A stretch of 21,140 bases of DNA from GCA-002840305 sp964609365 (lineage in GTDB: Bacteria; Patescibacteriota; Patescibacteriia; Patescibacteriales; UBA12465). Numbering within the stretch: the stretch's first letter is position 1; every line of letters starts with the position of its first letter. The translations under genes were made by a program, and so were the position numbers. The stretch is from NCBI GenBank assembly GCA_964609365.1, contig CAZSRC010000014.1, positions 1 through 21,140 of the forward strand, given 5' to 3'. Positions 6,422 through 15,090 of this stretch are shown piece after piece. The notes below the pieces were generated by a model. The model saw only the letters and a list, made by a program, of their open reading frames with translations, ran no database searches and was not told where the DNA came from.

Positions 6422-9064
6422 ATGTTTAAAAATAAAAAAATAAAGTTTTTTCTTTCTTTTATTTTACTATTGAGCATTTTTTTTATAGTAAAAACAAATT
6501 TAATTCTAGCATCTGATACAGATATCTTGGGAGTAGAAAAAGCCAGTGATGAATTAATATTAAAAGCAGTTGATCCTCGAGAAATAGTTGTTAGAATTAT
6601 TAATATCGCTTTATCTTTGCTGGGTATTATTGCGGTTAGCTTGATTATTTATGGAGGTTTTTTATGGATGACCTCAGAAGGCAATGAAGAGAGAATAAGC
6701 AAGGCTAAAGGCATTTTAAAAGGTGCTGTTATTGGTCTTATTATAATTTTAGCTGCTTGGGGAATAGTAGCATTTATTTTTTCTAGTCTTTTTCCCGGTG
6801 GTCAATCTTCATCTAATAATAATTCACCAAATATTAATCCTCAAATAGGCTTGGGCGCTATTGGAAATTGTAGTTTAAGTAGTGTTTATCCTCAGCCTGA
6901 TCAGAAAAATATTCCTAGAAATACAGTTATCATGGCTACATTTAAGGAGCCTGTTTATGTTCCTAGTTTTTCAGAGGAAAATGTTATAGTTTGTAATGAA
7001 GATAATTTTAATTTCGATGATAAAAGTTGTTCTGTTGAAACTGAGTTTAGTGTAAGTGCTAGCTCTGATCAGAAGACATTTATTATATTCCCTGAATCTG
7101 ACTTGGGTAATGAATCCGGTCCAACTGATTATGTAGTTTATTTTTCTTCCGATATTTTAAAGGCAGATCAAAGTTTTAGTATTTTTGCATCTTGCTCTAT
7201 TGATTATTTTTTATGGAATTTTGGAGTTAGTAATCTATTAGATTTAACACCTCCTAAAATTGAAAGTATTTTTCCTCAAAAAGATAATGATAGGGATACT
7301 GTTAGTCAAAGTAGCTCCCTGGCTAATGCTAAAGCAACTTTTTTAATGGGAGCATCATCTCCAAAATCTTTTCAAGCAGCCGGCCTTTTGCCTATAGTTG
7401 CTACACCTCAAACAACCACAACTGCAGATATAGTTATTGATCCTAATTATAATGGAGAGTATACAAGCTTTACGGTAGTTATTGATTCAACGGCTTCAAA
7501 TAAGGCGCGTTTAGGAAGTGGAACTAATTCTTTAGGCATTTTTGATATAAATAATAATTCTGTTGATTTTACCAATTATTTTAAAATGAATTTTTCTTCA
7601 ACTCCATCTGCCGGTAATCAATGGACTGTTAGTGTTAAAAAAAGAGTGTTAGCCGATACTATTAGCGTCGGTTCTTATACTTATACTTTTGTTAGTGGTC
7701 AAAGCAGTGCTTACAATATTAAAACAATCACCAATCCCAACCTACTAGCTCAAGAAATAGCATTAGTTCTTAGTGCTAATCCTTTGGTTAATGCAATAAG
7801 CTCCTCCACGGTAGTTAATTTATCTGCAAAAATTGGTGGAACAGCTGGTAATAATATCAATATTTCTTCTTCTAATACTAATTCTGTAAATTTTACAAAT
7901 TTTTCTGGAGGAAGTGATAATGTTGAAATTATTAATGTAAATGGTATTAAAGATAAACCAATGAATAGTATTATTCAAATTAATTTTAATGAAGTTGTTA
8001 ATCCCATAACCGTATCTGGAAGCTCTGATGAATTAAAAAACTTTATTAGAGTCGTAAATAAGGCATCGGGTTCAAAAAATAATGCTGAAGCTTGTGCGCT
8101 TGATTCTGATTGTAAAAGCTTTAGTTGTTTGTCAGGATTTTGCGTTGGAAATGAATTAAAGGGAGATTTTTCAATTTCTTCAAATTATAAGACTGTTGAA
8201 TTTAAGTCCAAAAATAAATGTGGTATTAATGGTTGTGGTGAAGATATTTTTTGCTTACCCCCAAGTTCTAATATTGCAGTTGAGTTAGTTGCTGCTGAAC
8301 TTTTTGATTGTGAGGTTCAATCCGGTTTAAATTGCTCTAATAAAAGTCCTTTTTCTTCATGTACTCAATATGCTTCAGAAATGTGCAGAATGAACCCTAA
8401 TTCTGGTTCTTGCGCTATTTGTATCAATGATCAGGGGCAGAGATATCCTTTGGCAGATATGAATAATTTAAATGGTATAATAGATGCTTCTGGAAACTCT
8501 TTTGATGGAAATTCAGATTCTTATTCTTTTGGCCCTGTTAGTTATTATAATAAAAATAATGCTCACAATCCAAATACAGGAGATAATTTTGTTTGGTCTT
8601 TTTGGACTAATAATAAAATAGAAACAAGTCCGCCATTTATTGATGCTATTTATCCTGAAATTAATGCATCAGCTGCTGATTTAGTTTTACCAATAAAAAT
8701 AGATTTCAATAAATTAATGATGATTAGTACTCTTAAAACAGGACAAATTATTTTAAATAATGGAAATCAAGAAGTAGTTCATCGTTTAATAAATTTAATT
8801 AGTGGTCAATTAGTGGGTTACTGGATTGGCTCTGAAAATAAAGATGTTTCACCTGTTGATGGTGAGCCAGATAAAACAAGTGCATTCATAGAACATGCTA
8901 GATTTTTTGAAGGATCTGATTATAAACCGCAAATAGGATCTGGTGTTAAAGATATTTATCAGAATTGTTTTAAGCCTAGTGCTGGTCTGAATTGTAATGC
9001 TATTTTAAATCCAGTTTATCCTTATTGTTGTAATGGGGTCCAGTCTTCTTCACCTTGTAATTAA
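6422..9064 (+). CDS. Secreted/membrane-anchored surface protein with VirB2/TrbC-like segment and Ig-like modules
   Basis: 880 residues. Residues 1-30 form a signal peptide (basic start, long hydrophobic core, likely cut after ILA). Two membrane helices follow (about 58-82 and 98-124) with YGGFLWMTSEGNEERISKAK between them, the layout of VirB2/TrbC-like proteins common in CPR genomes. The remainder would face outside: SbsA-type Ig-like modules start at about 150 (SSVYPQPDQKNIPRNT), 277 (PKIESIFPQ) and 736 (SPPFIDAIYPE). The second seems interrupted at about 336-500 by sequence resembling phage tail or flagellar hook repeats (SAGNQWTVSV, then IGGTAGNNINISSS) and resumes at 501 (VEIINVNGIKDKPMNS). 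A cysteine-rich part (about 558-667, at least 12 Cys) and Cys near the C-terminus suggest disulfides. The gene has its own promoter and stands alone. Adhesin, stalk or cell-surface assembly role is only inferred. Confidence 0.85.
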   Translation: MFKNKKIKFFLSFILLLSIFFIVKTNLILASDTDILGVEKASDELILKAVDPREIVVRIINIALSLLGIIAVSLIIYGGFLWMTSEGNEERISKAKGILKGAVIGLIIILAAWGIVAFIFSSLFPGGQSSSNNNSPNINPQIGLGAIGNCSLSSVYPQPDQKNIPRNTVIMATFKEPVYVPSFSEENVIVCNEDNFNFDDKSCSVETEFSVSASSDQKTFIIFPESDLGNESGPTDYVVYFSSDILKADQSFSIFASCSIDYFLWNFGVSNLLDLTPPKIESIFPQKDNDRDTVSQSSSLANAKATFLMGASSPKSFQAAGLLPIVATPQTTTTADIVIDPNYNGEYTSFTVVIDSTASNKARLGSGTNSLGIFDINNNSVDFTNYFKMNFSSTPSAGNQWTVSVKKRVLADTISVGSYTYTFVSGQSSAYNIKTITNPNLLAQEIALVLSANPLVNAISSSTVVNLSAKIGGTAGNNINISSSNTNSVNFTNFSGGSDNVEIINVNGIKDKPMNSIIQINFNEVVNPITVSGSSDELKNFIRVVNKASGSKNNAEACALDSDCKSFSCLSGFCVGNELKGDFSISSNYKTVEFKSKNKCGINGCGEDIFCLPPSSNIAVELVAAELFDCEVQSGLNCSNKSPFSSCTQYASEMCRMNPNSGSCAICINDQGQRYPLADMNNLNGIIDASGNSFDGNSDSYSFGPVSYYNKNNAHNPNTGDNFVWSFWTNNKIETSPPFIDAIYPEINASAADLVLPIKIDFNKLMMISTLKTGQIILNNGNQEVVHRLINLISGQLVGYWIGSENKDVSPVDGEPDKTSAFIEHARFFEGSDYKPQIGSGVKDIYQNCFKPSAGLNCNAILNPVYPYCCNGVQSSSPCN

Positions 9065-9185
9065 TTTATTTTAATTTCAAGATTATTTTCCTTTATTTTT
9101 ATTTAAAAATATTTATAATATAATTATTAATAATTAATCTAAATAAATAACTTTATTTTTTATTAAATATGGTTATACAAATTTT

Positions 9186-10235
9186 ATGTCAAAAGATAAA
9201 AAAGTAAAAGATTCAAAAATTGAAAACAAAGAGCCAAAAAATAATAAATCAGAGGCTGCCATGTTAGCAATGCAACAAATTAAAAGTAAGTTTGGCGATG
9301 GTGCTATTATGAAATTTGGTGAAGCTAGAAAAGTTAATGTTGATGCCATACCAACTGGTTGCTTGTCATTAGATTTAGCTTTTGGTATTGGTGGTGTCCC
9401 AAGAGGTAGAATTATTGAAATTTTTGGCCCAGAATCATCTGGAAAAACTACTTTAGCTCAACATATAGTAGCCGAAGTTCAAAAATTAGGAGGAATTGCC
9501 GCCTTTGTTGATGCTGAGCATGCTCTTGATCCAGATTATGCTGAGAAAATTGGAATTAATATTAAGGAGATGTTGATTTCTCAGCCAGATACTGGGGAGC
9601 AAGCTTTAGAGATAGTAGAAACTTTAGTTAGGTCAAATGCTGTTGATGTTATAGTTGTAGATAGTGTTGCAGCTCTTGTTCCTCAAAAAGAAATAGAAGG
9701 AGATATGGGTGATCAGCATATGGGTCTTCAGGCTAGATTAATGAGTCAAGCACTTAGAAAGTTAACGGGAATAGTTTCAAAAACAAAAACTGTTGTTATT
9801 TTTATAAATCAAATTAGAAATAAAATTGGTGTATTTTTTGGCAATCCCGAAACAACTAGCGGAGGCAATGCTCTTAAATTTTATTCTTCCGTAAGAGTTG
9901 AAGTTAGAAGAAGTGCTCAAATTAAACAAGGAGAGAAGATTATCGGAAACAGAGTCAAGGCTAAGATTGTTAAAAATAAAGTTGCGGCTCCTTTTAAAAC
10001 TGCAGAATTTGATATTATGTATAATGAGGGAATCTCTTTATCTGGCGACCTTTTAGATTTAGGAGTGGAAAATGATGTTATAAAAAAATCAGGAAACTCT
10101 TATTCTTTTGCTGAAGTAAAACTTGGAATAGGTAGAGAAAATGCTAAGACTACTTTAAAATCTCAAGAAAAATTAATGAAAGAGATTCGTAATAAAATTT
10201 TAGAAAAATATATTAGTAAAGAAGAAAAAAAATAA
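9186..10235 (+). CDS. recA: Recombinase RecA
   Basis: RecA forms ATP-dependent filaments on single-stranded DNA and drives homologous pairing. The 349-residue protein has Walker A GPESSGKTT at 81-89, the catalytic glutamate E111 in FVDAEHAL, Walker B VIVVDS at 155-160, the L1 loop region EGDMGDQHMGLQAR (171-184) and the L2 region INQIRNKIGVFFGNPETTSG (207-226), all typical. The N-terminus has about 20 extra lysine/asparagine-rich residues before the usual start. The 121-bp upstream gap holds a possible -10 (TATAAT at 9114-9119) without a convincing -35 and no recognisable LexA box. The gene heads a compact series continuing into pyrH after 2 nt. Arginine codons are nearly all AGA/AGG. Identification is secure. 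Confidence 0.98.
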   Translation: MSKDKKVKDSKIENKEPKNNKSEAAMLAMQQIKSKFGDGAIMKFGEARKVNVDAIPTGCLSLDLAFGIGGVPRGRIIEIFGPESSGKTTLAQHIVAEVQKLGGIAAFVDAEHALDPDYAEKIGINIKEMLISQPDTGEQALEIVETLVRSNAVDVIVVDSVAALVPQKEIEGDMGDQHMGLQARLMSQALRKLTGIVSKTKTVVIFINQIRNKIGVFFGNPETTSGGNALKFYSSVRVEVRRSAQIKQGEKIIGNRVKAKIVKNKVAAPFKTAEFDIMYNEGISLSGDLLDLGVENDVIKKSGNSYSFAEVKLGIGRENAKTTLKSQEKLMKEIRNKILEKYISKEEKK

Positions 10236-10237
10236 CT

Positions 10238-10921
10238 ATGTTATATATAGTATCTCTAGGCGGTTCAATAGTTGCACCGCCTAATGGAATTAATATATTT
10301 TTTTTAAAAAAATTTAAAAAATTAATCGAAAATCAAGTTAAACTTGGTAATAGTTTTATTATTGTTGTTGGTGGGGGAAATTTAGCTAGATCATATGCCA
10401 AGTCGGCAATAAAAATAGATAAAAATATTTCTATTAAATCTAGAGATCAAATAGGTATCTATGCAACATTTTTGAATGCTTATTTGCTCAAGTCTTTATT
10501 TTCCGACCTAGCTTACGATAATTTATTAATGAATCCTAATAAAAAAATAAATAGTAATAAGCCATTATTTTTTTCAGGTGGATATAAGCCAGGTAATTCT
10601 TCTGATTTTGTTGCAGTTTTATTAGCAAAAACATATAATTCTCCGGTTATTATCAATCTTTCTAATATTGATTATGTTTATGATAAAGACCCTTATAAAT
10701 TTAATGATGCAAAAAAAATAAAACAAAGTAATTGGAAAAACTTTTTAAAAATCATTGGAGATAAGTGGGAACCAGGAATGAATGCTCCTTTCGATCCTGT
10801 AGCATCAAGTTATGCTCAAAAAAATAAAAAGAAAGTGGTTATTTTAAATGGTGAAAATATAAAAAATTTAGAAAGTTATTTTTCTGGACAGAAATATAAA
10901 GGAACAGAAATTTTTGATTAA
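10238..10921 (+). CDS. pyrH: Archaeal-type UMP kinase (amino-acid-kinase fold)
   Basis: Phosphorylates UMP to UDP with ATP, the step feeding all pyrimidine nucleotides. The 227-residue protein opens with IVSLGGSIV (4-12), has VVGGGNLAR at 43-51, GIYATFLNAYLL at 73-84, GGYKPGNSSD at 114-123, NLSNIDYVYDKDP at 140-152 and APFDPVAS at 183-190, ending in KGTEIF. The GGSIV start, the FLNAYLL helix and the C-terminal GTEI fit archaeal UMP kinases (Pyrococcus-like) better than the E. coli type, which begins with a lysine-bearing LKLSGE motif. It starts 2 nt after recA and is followed by ruvC after 9 nt, so cotranscription is nearly certain. A different amino-acid-kinase substrate is possible but less likely given the UMP-kinase-like motifs. 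Confidence 0.85.
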   Translation: MLYIVSLGGSIVAPPNGINIFFLKKFKKLIENQVKLGNSFIIVVGGGNLARSYAKSAIKIDKNISIKSRDQIGIYATFLNAYLLKSLFSDLAYDNLLMNPNKKINSNKPLFFSGGYKPGNSSDFVAVLLAKTYNSPVIINLSNIDYVYDKDPYKFNDAKKIKQSNWKNFLKIIGDKWEPGMNAPFDPVASSYAQKNKKKVVILNGENIKNLESYFSGQKYKGTEIFD

Positions 10922-10930
10922 TTTTTAAAT

Positions 10931-11410
10931 ATGAAAAAAATAATTTTAGGTTTAGATCCGGGAATAGCAGATACTGGTTATGGGCTTGTTTCTATGGAGG
11001 ATAATGTGTTAAAATGCCTAGAGTTTGGTTCTATTAAAACATCATCAAAGGATGATTTTTTAGATAGACTAGAAATTTTAGATAATTCCTTACAGGAAAT
11101 AATTGATAAATATAAACCAAATTTAGTTTGCGTAGAAAAATTATTTTTTAATACAAATGCCAAAACAGCGCTAATAGTGGGGCAGGCCAGGGGAGTGGTT
11201 TTGTTAAAAATTAAAAAAAATAAAATAAACTTAGTTGAATTAACACCACTTCAAATAAAGCAAGGTATTAGTGGTTTTGGAAGAGCAGACAAAAATCAGG
11301 TTAAAACAATGGTAAAATTAATTTTAAATTTAAAAAGCATGCCAAAATCCGATGACGCTGCTGATGCTTTAGCTGCAGCAATTTGTGCTTCTAGTTTAAG
11401 AAATTATTAG
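10931..11410 (+). CDS. ruvC: Holliday junction resolvase RuvC
   Basis: RuvC dimers cut Holliday junctions symmetrically after RuvAB migration. The 159-residue protein is of standard length and shows the RNase-H-like catalytic set: D9 in LGLDPGIADTGYG, E69 in VCVEKLFF, and the acidic pair D142/D145 in SDDAADALA. GQARG at 84-88 and TPLQIKQGISGFGRADKNQV (105-124) are typical. It lies 9 nt after pyrH and 5 nt before glgA. The usual ruvC-ruvA-ruvB order is broken here: ruvB is about 10 kb upstream and ruvA is not in the window. Identification is secure. Confidence 0.95.
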   Translation: MKKIILGLDPGIADTGYGLVSMEDNVLKCLEFGSIKTSSKDDFLDRLEILDNSLQEIIDKYKPNLVCVEKLFFNTNAKTALIVGQARGVVLLKIKKNKINLVELTPLQIKQGISGFGRADKNQVKTMVKLILNLKSMPKSDDAADALAAAICASSLRNY

Positions 11411-11415
11411 ATTTT

Positions 11416-12885
11416 ATGAAAAAAATAAAAATAGTACACATATCTTCAGAGCTTTCTCCTTTTTCTAAGACTGGAGGGCTTGGTGATGTTGCCAGAAGTT
11501 TGCCCAAGGCTTTATTTCGCCTAGGTCACCACGTATCAATTATCACTCCTCTTTATGGAAAGATAATTAATAAAGAAAAATATAATTTAAAATTAATTTT
11601 TAAAGATGTTCGTTTAATCATTGATTCTGAAAATTCTGTAGATGTTAATTTTTGGAAGGGGGAGTTGATACCTGGGTTGCCTGTTTATTTTGTAGAAAGT
11701 AAAAGTCATTTCTCCAAATATAAAAAAATTTATATATCATACAAAGACAATGTTAGGTTTTTAATTTTTAATGTTGCTGCCTTGAAGTTATTAAATTTAT
11801 TAGATGAGAGCCCTGATATTATTCATTGTCATGATTGGCATGCTGGTCTAATTCCTTATTATATAAAAAATAATTTTCGATATACAAAAAATCTTAGTAA
11901 AACAAAAACTGTTTTTACAATTCATAATTTGGCCTTTCAAATGGGTCGTCCTTGGTACCAAGTTCCCGTTAAAGAAAAGGATTATGGAAGAAAAAAGATA
12001 CCATTATTAAATGACCCAGCTATATTTAATATTAATTTTGCCAAAAGAGCGATTATTTTTTCTGATGTTATAAATACTGTCAGTGAAAGATATAGAGAGG
12101 AAATTATGACTAAGAAGTTTGGTCAAGATTTGCATCAAATTTTAAAAAATAGAGATGATTTATTATTTGGTATTGTCAATGGTATAGATTATAATTCCTA
12201 TAATCCAGTAAAAGATAAAAATATTTTTAAAAATTATGGTGTTGAAAATTTTAATATAAAGAAGGAAAATAAAAAATATTTACAAAAAAAAGCTGCTTTT
12301 ATAGTAGATGAAGATATTCCTCTTTTTTGTTCAACTTCTCGGATAGCTCATCAAAAAGGTTTTGATATAATATTAGAGTTATTGCCTTATTTATTAAGAC
12401 TAGATATTCAGATTATTTTTATGGGCGATGGTGATCAAGAGTATATTAGAAAAATTAAAAAATTAAGAAAAAAACATCCAAGAAAAATAATTTGGTGGCC
12501 ATTTTTAAAAATTCAAGAAAAGGAGACACTTCTTTATGCTGCTTCTGATTTTTTTATTTTACCCTCATATTATGAGCCTTGTGGAATTAATCAAATGATT
12601 GCTATGCGCTATGGAGCTATTCCAATAGTTAGGGATGTTGGTGGTCTTTATGACACTGTTTCTAATTTTAGCCCAATAACAAACAGGGGAACAGGCTTTA
12701 CTTTTAAACATGATGATGCTTTTTCTTTTTTCTGGGCAATTGTTAGAGCTTTGGAAAATTTTAAAAATAAAGAACTTTGGGGAGAATTAATAGCTAGGGC
12801 TATGGAAAAATCTAGTAGCTGGGAAATACCAGCTAAAAAATATGTTGAATTATATAAAAAGCTCATAAAAATAAATAAAAAATAA
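11416..12885 (+). CDS. glgA: Glycogen/starch synthase (GT5 family)
   Basis: Transfers glucose from ADP-glucose (or a similar nucleotide sugar) to the non-reducing end of an alpha-1,4-glucan in the cytoplasm. The 489-residue protein has the KTGGLGDVARSLPKAL motif at 18-33, HCHDWHAGL at 137-145, TIHNLAFQ at 168-175, NTVSERYREEI at 220-230, FGIVNGIDYNSYNP at 251-264, R309/K314 in SRIAHQKGF, and the acceptor/donor EPCG motif with E387 in SYYEPCGINQM. Length matches bacterial GlgA. It follows ruvC by 5 nt and precedes the GH57-kinase gene by 3 nt, suggesting a shared alpha-glucan task. No glgC (ADP-glucose pyrophosphorylase) or GH13 branching enzyme is in the window. The exact sugar donor cannot be seen from sequence. 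Confidence 0.94.
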   Translation: MKKIKIVHISSELSPFSKTGGLGDVARSLPKALFRLGHHVSIITPLYGKIINKEKYNLKLIFKDVRLIIDSENSVDVNFWKGELIPGLPVYFVESKSHFSKYKKIYISYKDNVRFLIFNVAALKLLNLLDESPDIIHCHDWHAGLIPYYIKNNFRYTKNLSKTKTVFTIHNLAFQMGRPWYQVPVKEKDYGRKKIPLLNDPAIFNINFAKRAIIFSDVINTVSERYREEIMTKKFGQDLHQILKNRDDLLFGIVNGIDYNSYNPVKDKNIFKNYGVENFNIKKENKKYLQKKAAFIVDEDIPLFCSTSRIAHQKGFDIILELLPYLLRLDIQIIFMGDGDQEYIRKIKKLRKKHPRKIIWWPFLKIQEKETLLYAASDFFILPSYYEPCGINQMIAMRYGAIPIVRDVGGLYDTVSNFSPITNRGTGFTFKHDDAFSFFWAIVRALENFKNKELWGELIARAMEKSSSWEIPAKKYVELYKKLIKINKK

Positions 12886-12888
12886 AAT

Positions 12889-15087
12889 ATGTTGTGGATA
12901 AATTTTTTACATTGCTATCAACCGGCTAATTCAGATTCTTATAAAATAAGCGAAGCTGCTGATGATAGTTATAAAAGAATAGTTTCGGCTTTATTAAAAA
13001 ATCCAAGCGCTAAATTTACTTTAAATATTTCAGCTTGTTTACTTGATAGATTATCAGAGTTAAAGCATTTTTCTTTATTGGAAAAAATTGAGCAACTAAT
13101 AGAAAATGGGCAGATAGAATTAGTTGGATCAGCTGCTTATCATGCTTTATTACCATTGGTTAGCGATAATGAAATCATTTGGCAAATAAAAGAAAATGAA
13201 AGAATAATAAAAAAATACTTCCCGAATATAAAATTAAAAGGATTTTTTTTACCGGAAATGGCCTATAGTCCAAGAGTAGCTAAAATAATTAAAAGTCTAA
13301 AGTATTCTTGGATAATATTAGATGAAATCTCTTATCAGGGATCAAAAAAAATAAATTTTAATAAAATCTACAAAGATAAGCAAAGTGGCTTAAATGTTAT
13401 TTTTAGATCCAGAAAATATTCTAACTGCTATCCTCCAGATGAAATTTATAATAATTTAAATAAGCTTAAAAAAGATGATATCGTTATTAGTGCTAGTGAC
13501 GGAGAATTATATGGTTTAAGGCATCATGATTTTTCTGGAAAATTAGAAAAAGTTTTATCAGAAAAAAAAGTAAAAACTATTACAATTTCCAAATATATCT
13601 CCAAGTTTAAAAAAATAGATAATATCTTACTTAGAAAAAGTAATTGGGAGTCTTCAGAAAAAAACCTAACAGATAAGAAGCCTTATCATCTTTGGTATGA
13701 CAAGGATAATGAGATTCATTTAAGATTGTGGGAGTTGGCTAATTTGTCTCTTTATTTTATGAATAAATATAAGAAAGATGCAAATTATAATTGGGCCAGA
13801 TGGCATATTTCTAGGGGCTTAGCTAGTTGTACTTTTTGGTGGGCCAGTGCTAATGATTTTAAGCATAATTTTGGTCCACATGCTTGGAGTCCTGATGAAA
13901 TAGAAAGGGGCTCTGATGAAATGATTAGGGCTATTAGATCTCTAGAAAACTCCACCTCTAAATCGGAAAAAATAAAGTCTGAAGAGCTTTTTATAAATTT
14001 AAAAAAAATAATTTGGACTAAGCATTGGACTAGTTATTTTAAAAATACTAATAATAAAATTAATAAATTATTAGATGATAAATTTGTTTTAAGATTTTTT
14101 AATAAAAATATATTACCACTTTATCCAGATTTTAATAAAATAGAAAAAATAAAAATAATTAGTCATAAAAAATATATTTGGCAAACAACCTATCATGTTG
14201 TTTTAGAGTTTAAGGTTAGCTTTTTTCTAAGAAATATTAAAAATAAAACTAAAAAAAATAGTTTATCATTTTTTTGCACTGCTCATTCTAGCGAGCCCCG
14301 AAAAAATGTTCATGAAACTTTAAAATATTTATGGGAAAATGGTTTTGCTAGCGGATTTTTAACAATACCTAAGCCTTTATTTTATTCTAAATATTTTAAT
14401 GCTTCATTTTACAGGGGGGTTAATGGTGATAGTTTATTGGAATATATAAAAAAGGATGATCGCAAAGAACTAGAAAAAATGGTTAAAAAAATGGCTGAGT
14501 GGTTAGCTAAATTACATAAAACTCCAGTTTCAAGCTCCTTTAAATTTAATAAAAAAAATAGTAAAATAAAAACAGTTATTCCTGGATATAATCAGGTAAT
14601 TAAAGAAGTTCAAGCAAAGTATAAGGGGAAGTATGTTGATGACTTAAAGAAGATTTATGATTTTTTAATTGATTTAGAGGATGACTTTTTTTCTTTAAGC
14701 TCAAAAAAATGGTTAATTCATGGTGATGCTCATCCTGATAACGTTATTAAAATGGGTACAAAAAAAATAGCCATGATTGATTTTGCTGATATTTGTACTT
14801 CTGATTTTGCTAGGGATTTGGGAACATTTTTACAGCAATTAGAATATAAATTAAAAAAATATAATTATGAAAAATATTATATAGATGAATTAAAAAATTT
14901 ATTTATTAATTCTTATTGTCAGAAAACTAAAGTTAAATATAATATTAGATTAAAAGAGAGAATTAATTTATATTATTATTGGACATCTTTGAGAACGGCT
15001 ACTTTTTGGCTTCTAAAACATGATCCAAGGCCAGAAAGAGCCAAGCCATTAATATCTGAGATAAAAAAGAAATTTAAAATAAAATAA
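12889..15087 (+). CDS. GH57-family glycoside hydrolase fused to an aminoglycoside-phosphotransferase-fold kinase domain
   Basis: 732 residues in two parts. The N-terminal part (about 1-380) is GH57: NFLHCYQP at 5-12, GQIELVGSAAYHALLPL at 74-90, GFFLPEMAYSP at 118-128 with E123 as likely nucleophile, SASDGELYGLRHHD at 201-214 with D204 as likely acid/base, then a helical segment with RGLASCTFWWAS (309-320). GH57 enzymes act on alpha-glucans (amylase, glucanotransferase or branching activity). The C-terminal part (about 425-732) is a phosphotransferase of the APH/choline-kinase fold: LIHGDAHPDNVI at 609-620 (catalytic D613, metal-binding N618) and AMIDFADI at 628-635 (D631). The N-lobe lysine that usually contacts ATP phosphates is not evident around SLSFFCTAH (458-466). 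APH-fold sugar kinases exist (maltokinase), so the fusion may phosphorylate a glucan-derived sugar; this is inference. It lies 3 nt from glgA and 3 nt from the PHP gene. Confidence 0.85.
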   Translation: MLWINFLHCYQPANSDSYKISEAADDSYKRIVSALLKNPSAKFTLNISACLLDRLSELKHFSLLEKIEQLIENGQIELVGSAAYHALLPLVSDNEIIWQIKENERIIKKYFPNIKLKGFFLPEMAYSPRVAKIIKSLKYSWIILDEISYQGSKKINFNKIYKDKQSGLNVIFRSRKYSNCYPPDEIYNNLNKLKKDDIVISASDGELYGLRHHDFSGKLEKVLSEKKVKTITISKYISKFKKIDNILLRKSNWESSEKNLTDKKPYHLWYDKDNEIHLRLWELANLSLYFMNKYKKDANYNWARWHISRGLASCTFWWASANDFKHNFGPHAWSPDEIERGSDEMIRAIRSLENSTSKSEKIKSEELFINLKKIIWTKHWTSYFKNTNNKINKLLDDKFVLRFFNKNILPLYPDFNKIEKIKIISHKKYIWQTTYHVVLEFKVSFFLRNIKNKTKKNSLSFFCTAHSSEPRKNVHETLKYLWENGFASGFLTIPKPLFYSKYFNASFYRGVNGDSLLEYIKKDDRKELEKMVKKMAEWLAKLHKTPVSSSFKFNKKNSKIKTVIPGYNQVIKEVQAKYKGKYVDDLKKIYDFLIDLEDDFFSLSSKKWLIHGDAHPDNVIKMGTKKIAMIDFADICTSDFARDLGTFLQQLEYKLKKYNYEKYYIDELKNLFINSYCQKTKVKYNIRLKERINLYYYWTSLRTATFWLLKHDPRPERAKPLISEIKKKFKIK

Positions 15088-15090
15088 TTT

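Noticed and set aside
9121..9136. Perfect 16-bp palindrome (TAATTATTAATAATTA) upstream of recA as a possible operator
   Set aside because: It is all A/T; in DNA this AT-rich several such palindromes are expected by chance in 21 kb, and it does not resemble a known LexA box.
12889..15087. Aminoglycoside resistance by the kinase-like domain
   Set aside because: The domain is fused to GH57 and sits next to glycogen synthase; APH-fold motifs alone do not indicate antibiotic modification.
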